DNA of 64,000 nt, from the NCBI RefSeq assembly GCF_016863635.1, contig NZ_BOPG01000025.1, positions 92,756 to 156,755 on the forward strand. The letters run 5' to 3'. Under the pieces are notes generated by a model that did no database searches, had not been told where the DNA came from, and saw only the letters and a list, made by a program, of their open reading frames with translations. Positions 7,962 through 15,795 of the stretch are shown piece after piece; the first letter of the stretch is position 1, and each line of letters begins with the position of its first letter. The position numbers and the translations under genes are program-made. Source of the stretch: Virgisporangium aurantiacum. Lineage in GTDB: Bacteria > Actinomycetota > Actinomycetes > Mycobacteriales > Micromonosporaceae.

Positions 7962-9544
7962 CGATCGCCGTTCCGCTCGACGCCACCGAGGCCGCCGACG
8001 GCCCCGCGACGATCATGGTGGTCGACGACAACCCGACGAAGCGGTACGTCATCTCCAGCTGGCTGCGACGGGCCGGGCACCGCATCGTCGAGGCGGCCAC
8101 CGGCGGCGCGGCGTTGCACCGGTTGAAGGATCCGGACGTGGACCTGGTCGTCCTGGACGTGCGGCTGCCCGACATCGGCGGGTTCGAGGTCTGCGAACGC
8201 ATCAAGGGGACGCCCGCGACCGCGTCGCTGCCGGTCATCCACATCTCGGCGACGGCCGTCGACGTCGCCGACCGGACGCAGGGCCTCACCCGCGGCGCCG
8301 ACGCCTACCTGGCCGAGCCGATCGACCCGGGCGAGCTGACGGCGACCGTCCAGGCGCTGCTGCGCTACTTCCGCGCCCGGCAGCGGGCCGAGCACCTGGC
8401 CGGCCGGCTCGCCCGGCTGGCCGACACGACGCTGCGGGTCAACCGGGCCACCACGTTCCGGTCGCTGCTGCTGGCCGCCGTGACCGGCACCGCGGAGATG
8501 TTCCAGCGGCCGGCGGCGGTCGCGGCGGTGACGCCGGACGGCCAGCAGCTGCTGGCCTGGTGCGACGGGCCGGACGCGGCACCGGGCGTCCGGGACCGAG
8601 CACACGGCTCGTTGCTGGAACCCACCGACGCCTCGACGCTGTACGTCGACTCGGCCGAGAACTGGCCGTTCGCCGGCGGGACGCCGCTGTGGGTCAACGC
8701 GGCCCGGTCGCGGGCCGGACGGCCGCCCGCGCACATCGTCGTCCCCTCCGACCGCCTGACCGCCGACGACGCCAACGTCCTGACGCAGCTCGGCCAGGCG
8801 GTGGCACTGGCCATCGACGCGATGCGCTCCTACGACGAGGAGCGCCGCATCGCGCTGACCCTGCAACGCAGCCTGCTGCCGCGCCGCACGCCCACGGTCG
8901 ACGGCATCACGCTGGCCGTGCGGTACGTGCCGGCGAGCGCCCACGCCGAGATCGGCGGCGACTTCTACGAGCTGCTGAACCTCGACAACATGCTGATCGC
9001 CGCGCTGGGTGACGTGGCGGGACACTCGCTGCACGCGGCCACCGTGATGGCGGAGCTGCGGCACGTGCTGCGGGCCTACGTGGCCGAGGGCCATCCGCCC
9101 GACGCGGTGATCGGCCGCCTGAACACGATGATGCTGCGGCTGCTCCCGGACGAGACCGCCACGCTGTGCCTGCTGCGGATCGACCCGCGCACCGGCGCGG
9201 GGTACATGGCCAACGCCGGCCACCTGCCGCCGGTGCTGCGGACCCCGGACGGGCGTGCCGCCCTCGTCGCCGGCGGGACGCCGCTGCTCGGGATCGGCGT
9301 CGACCGGGGTGCCGGCACCGCCTTCGACCTGCCGCCGGGCGCCACGCTGGTGATGGTGACCGACGGCCTGATCGAACGCCGCCACAAGAGCCTGTCGACG
9401 AGCCTGGAGCAGCTCCGCCGGACGATCGAGCACAGCGACCCCGACCTCGAGTCGCTGTGCGACCGGCTGCTCGACACGTTCGTCACCGGACCCATCGAGG
9501 ACGACATCGCGATCGTCGCGATCCACCGGCTCGCTGCAACGTAA
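7958..9544 (+). CDS. response regulator with GAF-like linker and SpoIIE-type PP2C phosphatase output
   Basis: A 528-residue protein. A receiver domain (about 18-135; IMVVDDN, phospho-Asp in LVVLDVRLPD) is followed by a GAF-like region (about 150-290) and a PP2C/SpoIIE phosphatase (about 300-528; EIGGDFYELL, ALGDVAGHSLHAA, YMANAGHLPPVL, VMVTDGLIERR, DDIAIVAIHR) with the metal-binding aspartates intact. RsbU/RsbP-type proteins of this design dephosphorylate STAS anti-anti-sigma factors. It ends the operon, so phosphorylation from the preceding kinase probably sets phosphatase activity. No sigB-like sigma gene or anti-anti-sigma substrate lies beside it, so the final target must be elsewhere. 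Confidence 0.86.
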   Translation: MTIAVPLDATEAADGPATIMVVDDNPTKRYVISSWLRRAGHRIVEAATGGAALHRLKDPDVDLVVLDVRLPDIGGFEVCERIKGTPATASLPVIHISATAVDVADRTQGLTRGADAYLAEPIDPGELTATVQALLRYFRARQRAEHLAGRLARLADTTLRVNRATTFRSLLLAAVTGTAEMFQRPAAVAAVTPDGQQLLAWCDGPDAAPGVRDRAHGSLLEPTDASTLYVDSAENWPFAGGTPLWVNAARSRAGRPPAHIVVPSDRLTADDANVLTQLGQAVALAIDAMRSYDEERRIALTLQRSLLPRRTPTVDGITLAVRYVPASAHAEIGGDFYELLNLDNMLIAALGDVAGHSLHAATVMAELRHVLRAYVAEGHPPDAVIGRLNTMMLRLLPDETATLCLLRIDPRTGAGYMANAGHLPPVLRTPDGRAALVAGGTPLLGIGVDRGAGTAFDLPPGATLVMVTDGLIERRHKSLSTSLEQLRRTIEHSDPDLESLCDRLLDTFVTGPIEDDIAIVAIHRLAAT

Positions 9545-9572
9545 CCGCAACGGGCCGGCGAACCATGGCCTC

Positions 9573-10955
9573 ATGACGGTCAGACGATCCCTGCTGGTAC
9601 TGGCTCTCGGCGCGACCCTGTCGATCGCCGTGGTCGGCGAGTCCGGCGCCGCCCCGCCGCACCTCGGCTGCACGAAGGCGGCCGACTTCGGCGCCGTCCC
9701 GAACGACGGCCTCGACGACCGGGTCGCGCTGCAGGCCGCGATCGACGCGGCCCAGAATGGCCCGCGGTGCCTTGACCTCGCCGCCGGGACGTTCCACGCC
9801 ACCCGCAAGCCGACACCGGGCGCCGCCTCGATCCCCAGCCTGCGCGTCACCGGCACGCTGGCCCTGCGCGGCGCCGGCGAGGGCCCGGGCGGAACGGTGC
9901 TCGCGATGCTCGGCTCCGGCACGCTCCCCGGCGCCACGGTCCCGTCGGACTGGCGGCTGCTCGACATCGCCGGCGGCGCGAGCGGGGTGGTCGTCAGCGG
10001 GCTGGCGTTCGACGGGTCGCAGCGCGTCGGCACCGGCGAGCAGACCCATCTCGTGCAGCTGACCGGGCCGACCACCGGCGTCGTCATCGAGCACGTGCGG
10101 TTCCGGCTGCCCCCGCTGGGCGGCAGCACCGGCGGCGACTGCGTCCGGCTGCTCGGCACGCCCACCGAGTGGGTCCGCGACACCACGATCCGGGACACCG
10201 TCGGCGAGGACTGCGACCGCTCGTTCGTCGGCGTGCAGCGCGGCGTCGACGGCCTGGTGGTGGAGCGCAGCGAGTCGGTGCGCGTCGGCGACCAGGCGAT
10301 CGACTTCGAGCCGACCGGCGGTGCCGGGTTCAACTGCCAGCCGATCGTGAAGAACGTGCTGATGCGCGACCTGGTGCTGCGCCGGGCCGCCACGCAGGGC
10401 CTGACCGTCGCCATCGGCGGCGACGGGTGCGCGGTCGCCGACACGGTGACGCTCACCGACTCGATCGTCGAGGACGGGACGGTGTCGATCCTGGACGCCG
10501 TCAACGTCACCCTGTCCCGGCTGCACCTGCGCGGCCTCGACGGCAGCGCCGCGCCCGCCGTGCTCGCCCGCAAGCGGATCGTCAACTTCCGCGTCCTGGA
10601 CTGCGTGCTGGAACGCGGCGCCGGCTCGGGCCCCGGCAGCGCGATCCAGATCAGCGGCCAGAACGGCGCCGACCCGACCGACGCGCTGCTGTCGGGCGTC
10701 CGGGTGATCCAGGCGTCCGCCGGCCCGCTGGTCCGCGCCGAACGCCTCGCCCGCCTGATCGTGACCGGATCCGAACTCACCTACACCGGCGCCGCCTCCA
10801 GCGATCCGGCGATCGTGGTGCGCGGGTTCGCGGACGCGCCGGCCGAGGCGCCGGTGCTGGTCGACACGCGGGTCGTCGGACCGCTCGGCCCGACGGTCCT
10901 GATGGGTGGGGTGTTCCGCGGCGATCCGGTGCTGGTACGCGTCACCCGGGCCTGA
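9573..10955 (+). CDS. secreted parallel beta-helix protein, pectate-lyase-3-like
   Basis: A 460-residue protein with a Sec signal peptide (MTVRRSLLVLALGATLSIAV, cleavage near Gly-Ala-Ala). Mature residues begin with the pectate lyase superfamily signature DFGAVPNDGLDDRVALQAAID, and the rest alternates short beta strands with Asn/Asp/Gly turns (VVVSGLAFDG, VVIEHVRF, VTLTDSIVEDG), as in right-handed beta-helices. Such proteins cleave or bind extracellular polysaccharides; no substrate can be named. No clear SD precedes the ATG. A strong hairpin 6-37 bases after the stop ends transcription. Confidence 0.75.
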   Translation: MTVRRSLLVLALGATLSIAVVGESGAAPPHLGCTKAADFGAVPNDGLDDRVALQAAIDAAQNGPRCLDLAAGTFHATRKPTPGAASIPSLRVTGTLALRGAGEGPGGTVLAMLGSGTLPGATVPSDWRLLDIAGGASGVVVSGLAFDGSQRVGTGEQTHLVQLTGPTTGVVIEHVRFRLPPLGGSTGGDCVRLLGTPTEWVRDTTIRDTVGEDCDRSFVGVQRGVDGLVVERSESVRVGDQAIDFEPTGGAGFNCQPIVKNVLMRDLVLRRAATQGLTVAIGGDGCAVADTVTLTDSIVEDGTVSILDAVNVTLSRLHLRGLDGSAAPAVLARKRIVNFRVLDCVLERGAGSGPGSAIQISGQNGADPTDALLSGVRVIQASAGPLVRAERLARLIVTGSELTYTGAASSDPAIVVRGFADAPAEAPVLVDTRVVGPLGPTVLMGGVFRGDPVLVRVTRA

Positions 10956-10960
10956 GATCG

Positions 10961-10992
10961 GGTGGAGGCCGGCCCCGCGGCCGGCCTCCACC
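10961..10992. terminator. bidirectional intrinsic-type hairpin
   Basis: Perfect 14-bp arms, GGTGGAGGCCGGCC (10961-10974) and its complement (10979-10992), enclose a CCGC loop. It lies between two convergent stop codons, so it can serve both strands. No U-tract follows, as is common in high-GC actinobacteria. Confidence 0.75.
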
Positions 10993-10996
10993 GAGG

Positions 10997-11563
10997 TTAT
11001 GACCGTGCTCGTGCCATCGCGGCCGACGCTAATCCGTTCAGCGCCGTCAGGTCCGCCGCTCCCGTCCGGGAGTCCGACATCATGACCACCACGACGTACC
11101 GGCCGACCGCGGCGACGACGTAGCCGACGTAGCGGTCACCCAGGTCGTAGTTGCCGGTGAACAGCACCGTGTCCGGCCCGAGATGGTCCTCGGCGACCGG
11201 GTCGAACCCGTTGTCGCCGCCGCCGACCCCGCACCGGGCCAGTTGCGCCTTCAGTTCCGTGACGTACGCGCGGGCGCCGTCACCCCGGTACCGGGCCACG
11301 TTCTCGTACACGCGAGACCGGGTGTCGTAGTCCGCCGCCTGCGTCCGGCTCACCACCGGCTGCGGCACCGGCGCGTCGGCGCACGGCTGCGGCAGCAACG
11401 GCCACACCAGGCCGTCCTCCACCGGACCCGGCACCGCGCCGCCGAGGTCCCCCGGCTGCAGCATCACCCGGTCCGGAATCCCCCGCGGCCGGGCCGCCGC
11501 CGGCGCACCCACCGCGACCGCGCCCACGATCGCGGCCATGACAACAATCAATATCCTGCGCAT
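10997..11563 (-). CDS. secreted protein of unknown function
   Basis: A 188-residue protein from the ATG at 11563, chosen because it puts an Arg-Arg pair and the hydrophobic stretch ILIVVMAAIVGAVAV at the N-terminus as a signal peptide ending at APAAA. A start twelve residues earlier would give an unusual signal. The mature part is a small mixed alpha/beta domain with three cysteines and a SRVYENVARYRGDGARAYV segment that resembles extracellular sensor-type domains seen with actinobacterial PknH-like kinases; this is a weak resemblance. It converges on the beta-helix gene with a shared terminator. Confidence 0.6.
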   Translation of the reverse strand: MRRILIVVMAAIVGAVAVGAPAAARPRGIPDRVMLQPGDLGGAVPGPVEDGLVWPLLPQPCADAPVPQPVVSRTQAADYDTRSRVYENVARYRGDGARAYVTELKAQLARCGVGGGDNGFDPVAEDHLGPDTVLFTGNYDLGDRYVGYVVAAVGRYVVVVMMSDSRTGAADLTALNGLASAAMARARS

Positions 11564-11707
11564 GCCGCCCATCGTGGCGGCCGCCAGCGCGCGGCTCATG
11601 AGTAGTGGTACCTAGGTTCCGTAACGGCTCTGCATGTGTTCTGGGTCGCGCCCGGCTCGCCTGACCGGGCGGGAATGCCCGCCCCGCACCGGCGGGTTGG
11701 GCAGATC

Positions 11708-12688
11708 ATGCGCGCTGTCTGGTACGACCGGCCGGGTCCGGCCGCCGAGGTGCTCCGGGTCGGCGACCTGCCCGACCCGGTGGCCGGTCCGGGCGAGGTG
11801 CGGGTCCGCCTGACCCGCTCGGGCATCAACCCCGGCGACACCAAGAAGCGCGCCGACCGGTTCGGCCTCGGCCTGCCGTTCCCCCGCGTCGTCCCGCACA
11901 GCGACGGCGCCGGGGTCATCGACGCCGTCGGCGCCGGTGTCGACCCGGCCCGCGTCGGCCGGCGCGTCTGGGTGTTCGGCGCACAGTCGTACCGACCGTC
12001 CGGAACCGCCGCGCAACTCACGGTCGTCCCGGACGGCCGGGCCGTCGCCCTGCCGGCCACGATCGGTGACGACGTGGGCGCGGCCCTGGGCATCCCCGGC
12101 ATCACCGCGCACCGGGCGGTGTTCGCCGACGGCCCGGTCACCGGCCGGACGGTCCTCGTCCACGGTGTGCTCGGCGGCGTGGGCACGCTGGCCGCCCAAC
12201 TGGCCACCTGGGGCGGCGCGACGGTCATCGCCACGGTCCGCCGCCACGCCGACGTGGCCGAGGCCACCCGCCGGACCGGCGCACCCGTCGTCCCCCTCGA
12301 CGCCGCCGACCCGGCCGCCGCCATCCGCGACCACGCCCCCGACGGCGTCGACCGCGTCATCGAGGTCTCCTTCTCCGACAACGCCGACCTCGACGCCGCC
12401 GTCGTGCGCAACGGCGCGGTCATCGCCGCCTACGCCACCCGGCACGACCGCCCCGACTTCCCGTTCTGGCCGATGCTGTTCGACAACGTCACCGTCCGCC
12501 TGCTCGGCAGCGACGACTTCCCGCCCGCCGCGACCCGGCAGGCCGCCGAGGACCTGACCACGGCGGCCGCCGCCGGCGCCCTGTCGCTCCCGATCGCCGA
12601 GCCCCTGCCGCTGGAGCGGGCCGCCGACGCCCACGACCTGGTCGACGCCGGCTCCCGCGAACGGATCCTCCTCGCCGTCCCGGACTGA
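11708..12688 (+). CDS. NADPH:quinone oxidoreductase, zinc-independent MDR family
   Basis: A 326-residue medium-chain dehydrogenase/reductase. The GroES-like N-terminal domain (about 1-120, with SGINPGDTKKR) is followed by a Rossmann domain with VLVHGVLGGVGTLAAQL, the AxxGxxG nucleotide-binding loop, near residue 155. No catalytic or structural zinc cysteines are present, which fits quinone reductase (QOR/zeta-crystallin) enzymes that reduce quinones or enones with NADPH. It stands alone on its strand, and a paralogue with the same fold is encoded at 58746-59657. Confidence 0.82.
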   Translation: MRAVWYDRPGPAAEVLRVGDLPDPVAGPGEVRVRLTRSGINPGDTKKRADRFGLGLPFPRVVPHSDGAGVIDAVGAGVDPARVGRRVWVFGAQSYRPSGTAAQLTVVPDGRAVALPATIGDDVGAALGIPGITAHRAVFADGPVTGRTVLVHGVLGGVGTLAAQLATWGGATVIATVRRHADVAEATRRTGAPVVPLDAADPAAAIRDHAPDGVDRVIEVSFSDNADLDAAVVRNGAVIAAYATRHDRPDFPFWPMLFDNVTVRLLGSDDFPPAATRQAAEDLTTAAAAGALSLPIAEPLPLERAADAHDLVDAGSRERILLAVPD

Positions 12689-12785
12689 GATCGCTCGACG
12701 GCACTCCCCCGCTGTGGCAGGCTGGTCGGCAGCGAGGCCCCTTCCGGAATCGGACGCGCCCGACCGTCCGATGAGAGGGAGTCCG

Positions 12786-13403
12786 ATGATGGTCTCGATG
12801 GGGCCGCCCCCGCACACGCAGGATCCGTACACGCGGCTGCGCAGCCCGCGCGGCGTGCCGGTGGATCAGCTGGTTTCGGTGCTGCAGAAGGAGATCCGGC
12901 GCAGCCACGTCGACAACGCGGTGCTCGCGGCGTACGAGATGCACACCACGTCGCCGGCGGTGGCGGCGCACCTGTGGCGGCGGCTGCGGGTGATCGCGGT
13001 CGAGGATGTCGGCATGGGTGCGCCGCTGGCGCCGGTTCTGCTGCGGGAACTGCAGGCCGACTACGACGCGAGCGGCGGAACCGACTGGATGCAGGTCGTG
13101 CACGCGGTCCGCTATCTGGCCACCGCGCCGAAGGACCGCACCAGTTCCGAACACGCCGACTACGTGCGGGTCATGGTGGACGCCGGCCGGCTCCGGGTCA
13201 GCGTGCCGGACTACGCGTTGTGCGTGCACACGCGGGCCGGTCAGGAGCTGGGTCGCGGGCTGCTGCAGTGGTGGGAGAACGGCGCCCGGGTCCACGACGA
13301 GTCGCCGGGTGCCGACCATACGTACCGGGACGCGCTGATCGCGTTGTGCCGCCGGGCCGAGGAAGACGTCAAACCGGGCGCCTGGCCGCGCCCCACACGG
13401 TGA
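12786..13403 (+). CDS. stand-alone RarA/MgsA C-terminal-domain-like protein
   Basis: A 205-residue protein without any P-loop. The middle reads VDQLVSVLQKEIRRSHVDNAV, LWRRLRVIAVEDVGMG and VRYLATAPKDRTSSE, a clear counterpart of the collar and tetramerisation region of the replication-associated recombination ATPase RarA (LQKAIRGSD, RRLVRIASEDIG, YLATAPKS). RarA acts at stalled forks, so this protein could tetramerise with or regulate it. A start at either of two adjacent ATG codons (12786, 12789) is possible; GAGAGGGA lies upstream. The 3' end overlaps the convergent gene by 35 bases. Confidence 0.68.
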   Translation: MMVSMGPPPHTQDPYTRLRSPRGVPVDQLVSVLQKEIRRSHVDNAVLAAYEMHTTSPAVAAHLWRRLRVIAVEDVGMGAPLAPVLLRELQADYDASGGTDWMQVVHAVRYLATAPKDRTSSEHADYVRVMVDAGRLRVSVPDYALCVHTRAGQELGRGLLQWWENGARVHDESPGADHTYRDALIALCRRAEEDVKPGAWPRPTR

Positions 13404-14130
13404 CCGCCCGGCGGACGAGGTCGGCGTTGTCGGCGACGGGCTCCCCGTCCGGTCCGACGAGGACGTCCTCCAGCCCGATCCGGGTGGCCAGCCCGAGCCG
13501 ACCGGCGTGTGCCACCAGCGGCCAGCAGCGCGCCCCGTCGCCGTGCAGCAGGCGCGGGCCGGGCACGGCGAGGTCGTCGAGGCGGGCGAGGATGGCGTCG
13601 GCGTCGGCGGTAGCCGTCCCGACCGGACCGTCCGGGACCTCCACCAGCACCCGCACCCACGGGCCTGCGCCCGCGCCCGCAAGAGCAAGGGCAAGGGCAA
13701 GGGCGTCGGCGATCGACCACACGCCGGGCTCCACCCCGATCCCGGCCGCGCGCAGGGCCGCGACGAGATCGGCGAAGCCGGGCTCGCCGACGTTCACCGA
13801 CGCGAAGTCGGGCCGCTCCCCCACCGGCAGGTCGGCCCACCGCGTCACCTCGGCCAGCCGCCGCCCCACGTCGCCCGCGCTGATCCACAGCCCCGTCGTC
13901 ACCCCGACCGGCAGCCCCGGACAGGCGCGCCGCACCGCGGCGACCACCGCACCCACGTCGACCGCACGCAGTGACTGACGGCCGGCCGCATCACGCTGGT
14001 GCAGATGGACCGCGACGGCGCCCGCGCCCACCGAGGCCGCCGCCGCGGCGGCCACCTCGTCGGGCGTGACCGGCACCGCCGGATGCTCCGCGCGCGTCTG
14101 GCCGCCGTTGAGACACGCCTTGATCCACAC
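13369..14130 (-). CDS. BKACE-family (DUF849) beta-keto acid cleavage enzyme
   Basis: A 253-residue TIM-barrel protein starting WIKACLNGG, with AVHLHQRD (two metal-ligand histidines), ASVNVGEP and GLEDVLVGPDG in family order. BKACE enzymes condense beta-keto acids with acetyl-CoA using a divalent metal; 3-keto-5-aminohexanoate cleavage is the founding activity, but substrates vary. Start GTG 14130 is preferred over the GTG just before it, because TACGGT lies exactly six bases upstream. An in-frame hexanucleotide repeat at 13680-13703 encodes a Leu-Ala run. It is slightly shorter than typical 270-300-residue members. Confidence 0.78.
   Translation of the reverse strand: MWIKACLNGGQTRAEHPAVPVTPDEVAAAAAASVGAGAVAVHLHQRDAAGRQSLRAVDVGAVVAAVRRACPGLPVGVTTGLWISAGDVGRRLAEVTRWADLPVGERPDFASVNVGEPGFADLVAALRAAGIGVEPGVWSIADALALALALAGAGAGPWVRVLVEVPDGPVGTATADADAILARLDDLAVPGPRLLHGDGARCWPLVAHAGRLGLATRIGLEDVLVGPDGEPVADNADLVRRAVTVWGAARRPV
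13680..13703. repeat. in-frame hexanucleotide tandem repeat
   Basis: Four units, CAAGAG then three CAAGGG, inside the BKACE gene, encoding alternating Leu and Ala on the minus strand. Unit gain or loss would keep the frame. Confidence 0.7.
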
Positions 14131-14165
14131 CACGCCACCGTAACGCGTGTGCGACAGTGACCCGC

Positions 14166-14543
14166 ATGGATAGCGACGACGTGATGGCCTGGGTCGCCCG
14201 CTACGAACGGGTGTGGCGCGACGGCGACGTGGACGGGGTCGCCCGGCTGTTCACCGAGGACGCCCGGTACCGGCGGTCACCGTACGAGAAGTCCGAGGTC
14301 GGCCACGCCGCCATCCGCGCGTTCTGGCTGGCGGACGACGGCCAGCCGTTCACGATGACCGCCGAGCCGGTCGCCGTCGAGGGCCGGAACGCCGTGGTGC
14401 GGCTGGAGGTGCGGTACGGGGAACCGGAGCCGCAGGACTACCGCGACCTGTGGGTCCTGCGGTTCGCCGACGACGGGCGGGTCGAGGACTTCGAGGAGTG
14501 GGCCTACTGGCCCGGCAAGCCGTACACGGCCGCGGCAGACTGA
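14166..14543 (+). CDS. NTF2-like/SnoaL-fold small protein
   Basis: A 125-residue protein with the NTF2 cone-fold pattern: an N-terminal helix (VMAWVARYERVWRDGDVDGVARLFTED begins at residue 6), YRRSPYEK, then beta strands VRLEVRYGE and LWVLRFADDGRVEDFEEWAYWPG. The fold serves ketosteroid isomerases, polyketide cyclases and many proteins of unknown role. The start is uncertain between ATG 14166 and GTG 14157; no SD is visible for either. It is divergent from the BKACE gene across about 35 bases. Confidence 0.72.
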   Translation: MDSDDVMAWVARYERVWRDGDVDGVARLFTEDARYRRSPYEKSEVGHAAIRAFWLADDGQPFTMTAEPVAVEGRNAVVRLEVRYGEPEPQDYRDLWVLRFADDGRVEDFEEWAYWPGKPYTAAAD

Positions 14544-14563
14544 CGCGCCGAGGCTACGCGTCG

Positions 14564-14938
14564 TCACGGATCCTGGGCGACCATGAACCGGTAACCCTCG
14601 GCCTCGAACTGGAAGGCCCGCTCGCCCCATTCCCGGGTCGCCAGCGCCCGCGTGACCACTCCCGCCTCCGCATGCCGCCGATGCACCTCCTCGATCGGGA
14701 GGGAGGCCGTCAACTGGACGTACACCTCGACCCCCGCGCCCCGGAACGGGCGGGCCTCGGTCGGGAGGAACTCCTCGCCCGCGGTGCCGAGCATGACCCG
14801 GGCGTCGCCCAGTCCGACGCAGGCCAACCGGTCGTCGGAGTCGGCCGGGGTGGCGAACACCAGCCGCCACCCCAGCCGTTCGACGAAGAGATCGGCCGCC
14901 TTGTACGGGTCGTCGCACGCGAGGATCACCGAGAGCAT
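14564..14938 (-). CDS. VOC-superfamily (glyoxalase/bleomycin-resistance fold) protein
   Basis: A 124-residue protein with the paired beta-alpha-beta-beta-beta pattern of the VOC fold (SVILACDDPYKAADLFVERLGWRLVF at the N-terminus, ending FEAEGYRFMVAQDP). These bind or isomerise small molecules with a metal. No specific ligand can be assigned. TAGCGT lies seven bases before the ATG and no SD is present, so the mRNA is probably leaderless. Confidence 0.75.
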   Translation of the reverse strand: MLSVILACDDPYKAADLFVERLGWRLVFATPADSDDRLACVGLGDARVMLGTAGEEFLPTEARPFRGAGVEVYVQLTASLPIEEVHRRHAEAGVVTRALATREWGERAFQFEAEGYRFMVAQDP

Positions 14939-14975
14939 GACCCGCACGCTAGACCCGGGGTCCGACAAAAACGCC

Positions 14976-15701
14976 TTACCAGGGAACGACACCGGCGTCG
15001 TCGAAGAAGCCGCCGGTCGGGCCGTCGTCGGGCAGCGTCGCCAGCCGGATCCCGATCGCGGCGCCCTGTTCCGCCGTGCGGTAGCCGCGGTGCCCGTTGA
15101 GGTCGGTGGCGCAGTAGCCGGGGCAGCCGGCGTTGATGAGGACGTTCGTGCCGGCCAGTTCCCTGGCGTACTGCACGGTCACCGCGTTCAGGTACGTCTT
15201 CGACGGCGAGTACGCGAGCGAGATCGGGCCGTTCTCGGCGGCGGGGTCCGTCTGCCGGGTCAGGGAACCCACGCCGCTGGACATGTTCACGATCCGGGGG
15301 GACGCCGAGCGGCGCAGCAACGGCAGCATCGCGTTGGTGACGCGGATGGGGCCGTACACGTTGGTCTCCACCGCCGTGCGGACCGCGTCCAGGTTGCCGG
15401 CGGTCGGGTCCTGCGGCATGCCACCGGTCACCCCGGCGTTGTTCACCAGCACGTCGAGCCGTCCGAAGCGGTCCTCGAACAGTTTCGCCGCCGCGGCGAC
15501 GCTGCTCTCGTCCGTCACATCGAGGGCGACGCCGAAGGCGTCGAGGCCCGCGGCCCGCAACTTTCCGACGGCGGCTTCGCGACGCTCCGTGTCGCGGGCG
15601 CCGACGCCCACGCTCCACCCGAGCGCGCCGAGCCCCGCCGCGATCTCGTACCCGATGCCCTTGTTCGCGCCGGTCACCAGCGCGATCGTCTGTTCGGTCA
15701 T
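14976..15701 (-). CDS. short-chain dehydrogenase/reductase
   Basis: A 241-residue classical SDR. The cofactor loop TGANKGIG is at residues 10-17, NNAG near 88, the serine of IVNMSSG near 140 and YSPSK near 165, the intact Ser-Tyr-Lys catalytic set. Arg following the glycine motif suggests NADPH. It is most like carbonyl-reductase members of the family. It is divergent from a LysR-type regulator, and the short gap holds an ATAC-N7-GTAT operator, so the regulator probably controls this gene in response to a substrate or product. Confidence 0.88.
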   Translation of the reverse strand: MTEQTIALVTGANKGIGYEIAAGLGALGWSVGVGARDTERREAAVGKLRAAGLDAFGVALDVTDESSVAAAAKLFEDRFGRLDVLVNNAGVTGGMPQDPTAGNLDAVRTAVETNVYGPIRVTNAMLPLLRRSASPRIVNMSSGVGSLTRQTDPAAENGPISLAYSPSKTYLNAVTVQYARELAGTNVLINAGCPGYCATDLNGHRGYRTAEQGAAIGIRLATLPDDGPTGGFFDDAGVVPW

Positions 15702-15756
15702 GCGACGATCGTGGCGCCGGGCCGGTGACGACTCCAACACCGTCTGGGTGGGCGGC

Positions 15757-15773
15757 GATACCCTACGGGTATC
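15757..15773. promoter_or_regulatory. LysR-type operator
   Basis: A perfect 7-bp inverted repeat, GATACCC-TAC-GGGTATC, contains ATAC-N7-GTAT, the classic LysR box with T-N11-A. It lies between the divergent SDR and LysR genes, 23 bases before the regulator's start. Confidence 0.75.
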
Positions 15774-15795
15774 GGTCCCGGAGTACGGTGGCATC

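Noticed and set aside
6788..10780. A 1330-codon open frame on the minus strand
   Set aside because: It is an antisense shadow of three well-defined genes with GC-rich third positions; its translation is low-complexity Arg/Ser/Pro.
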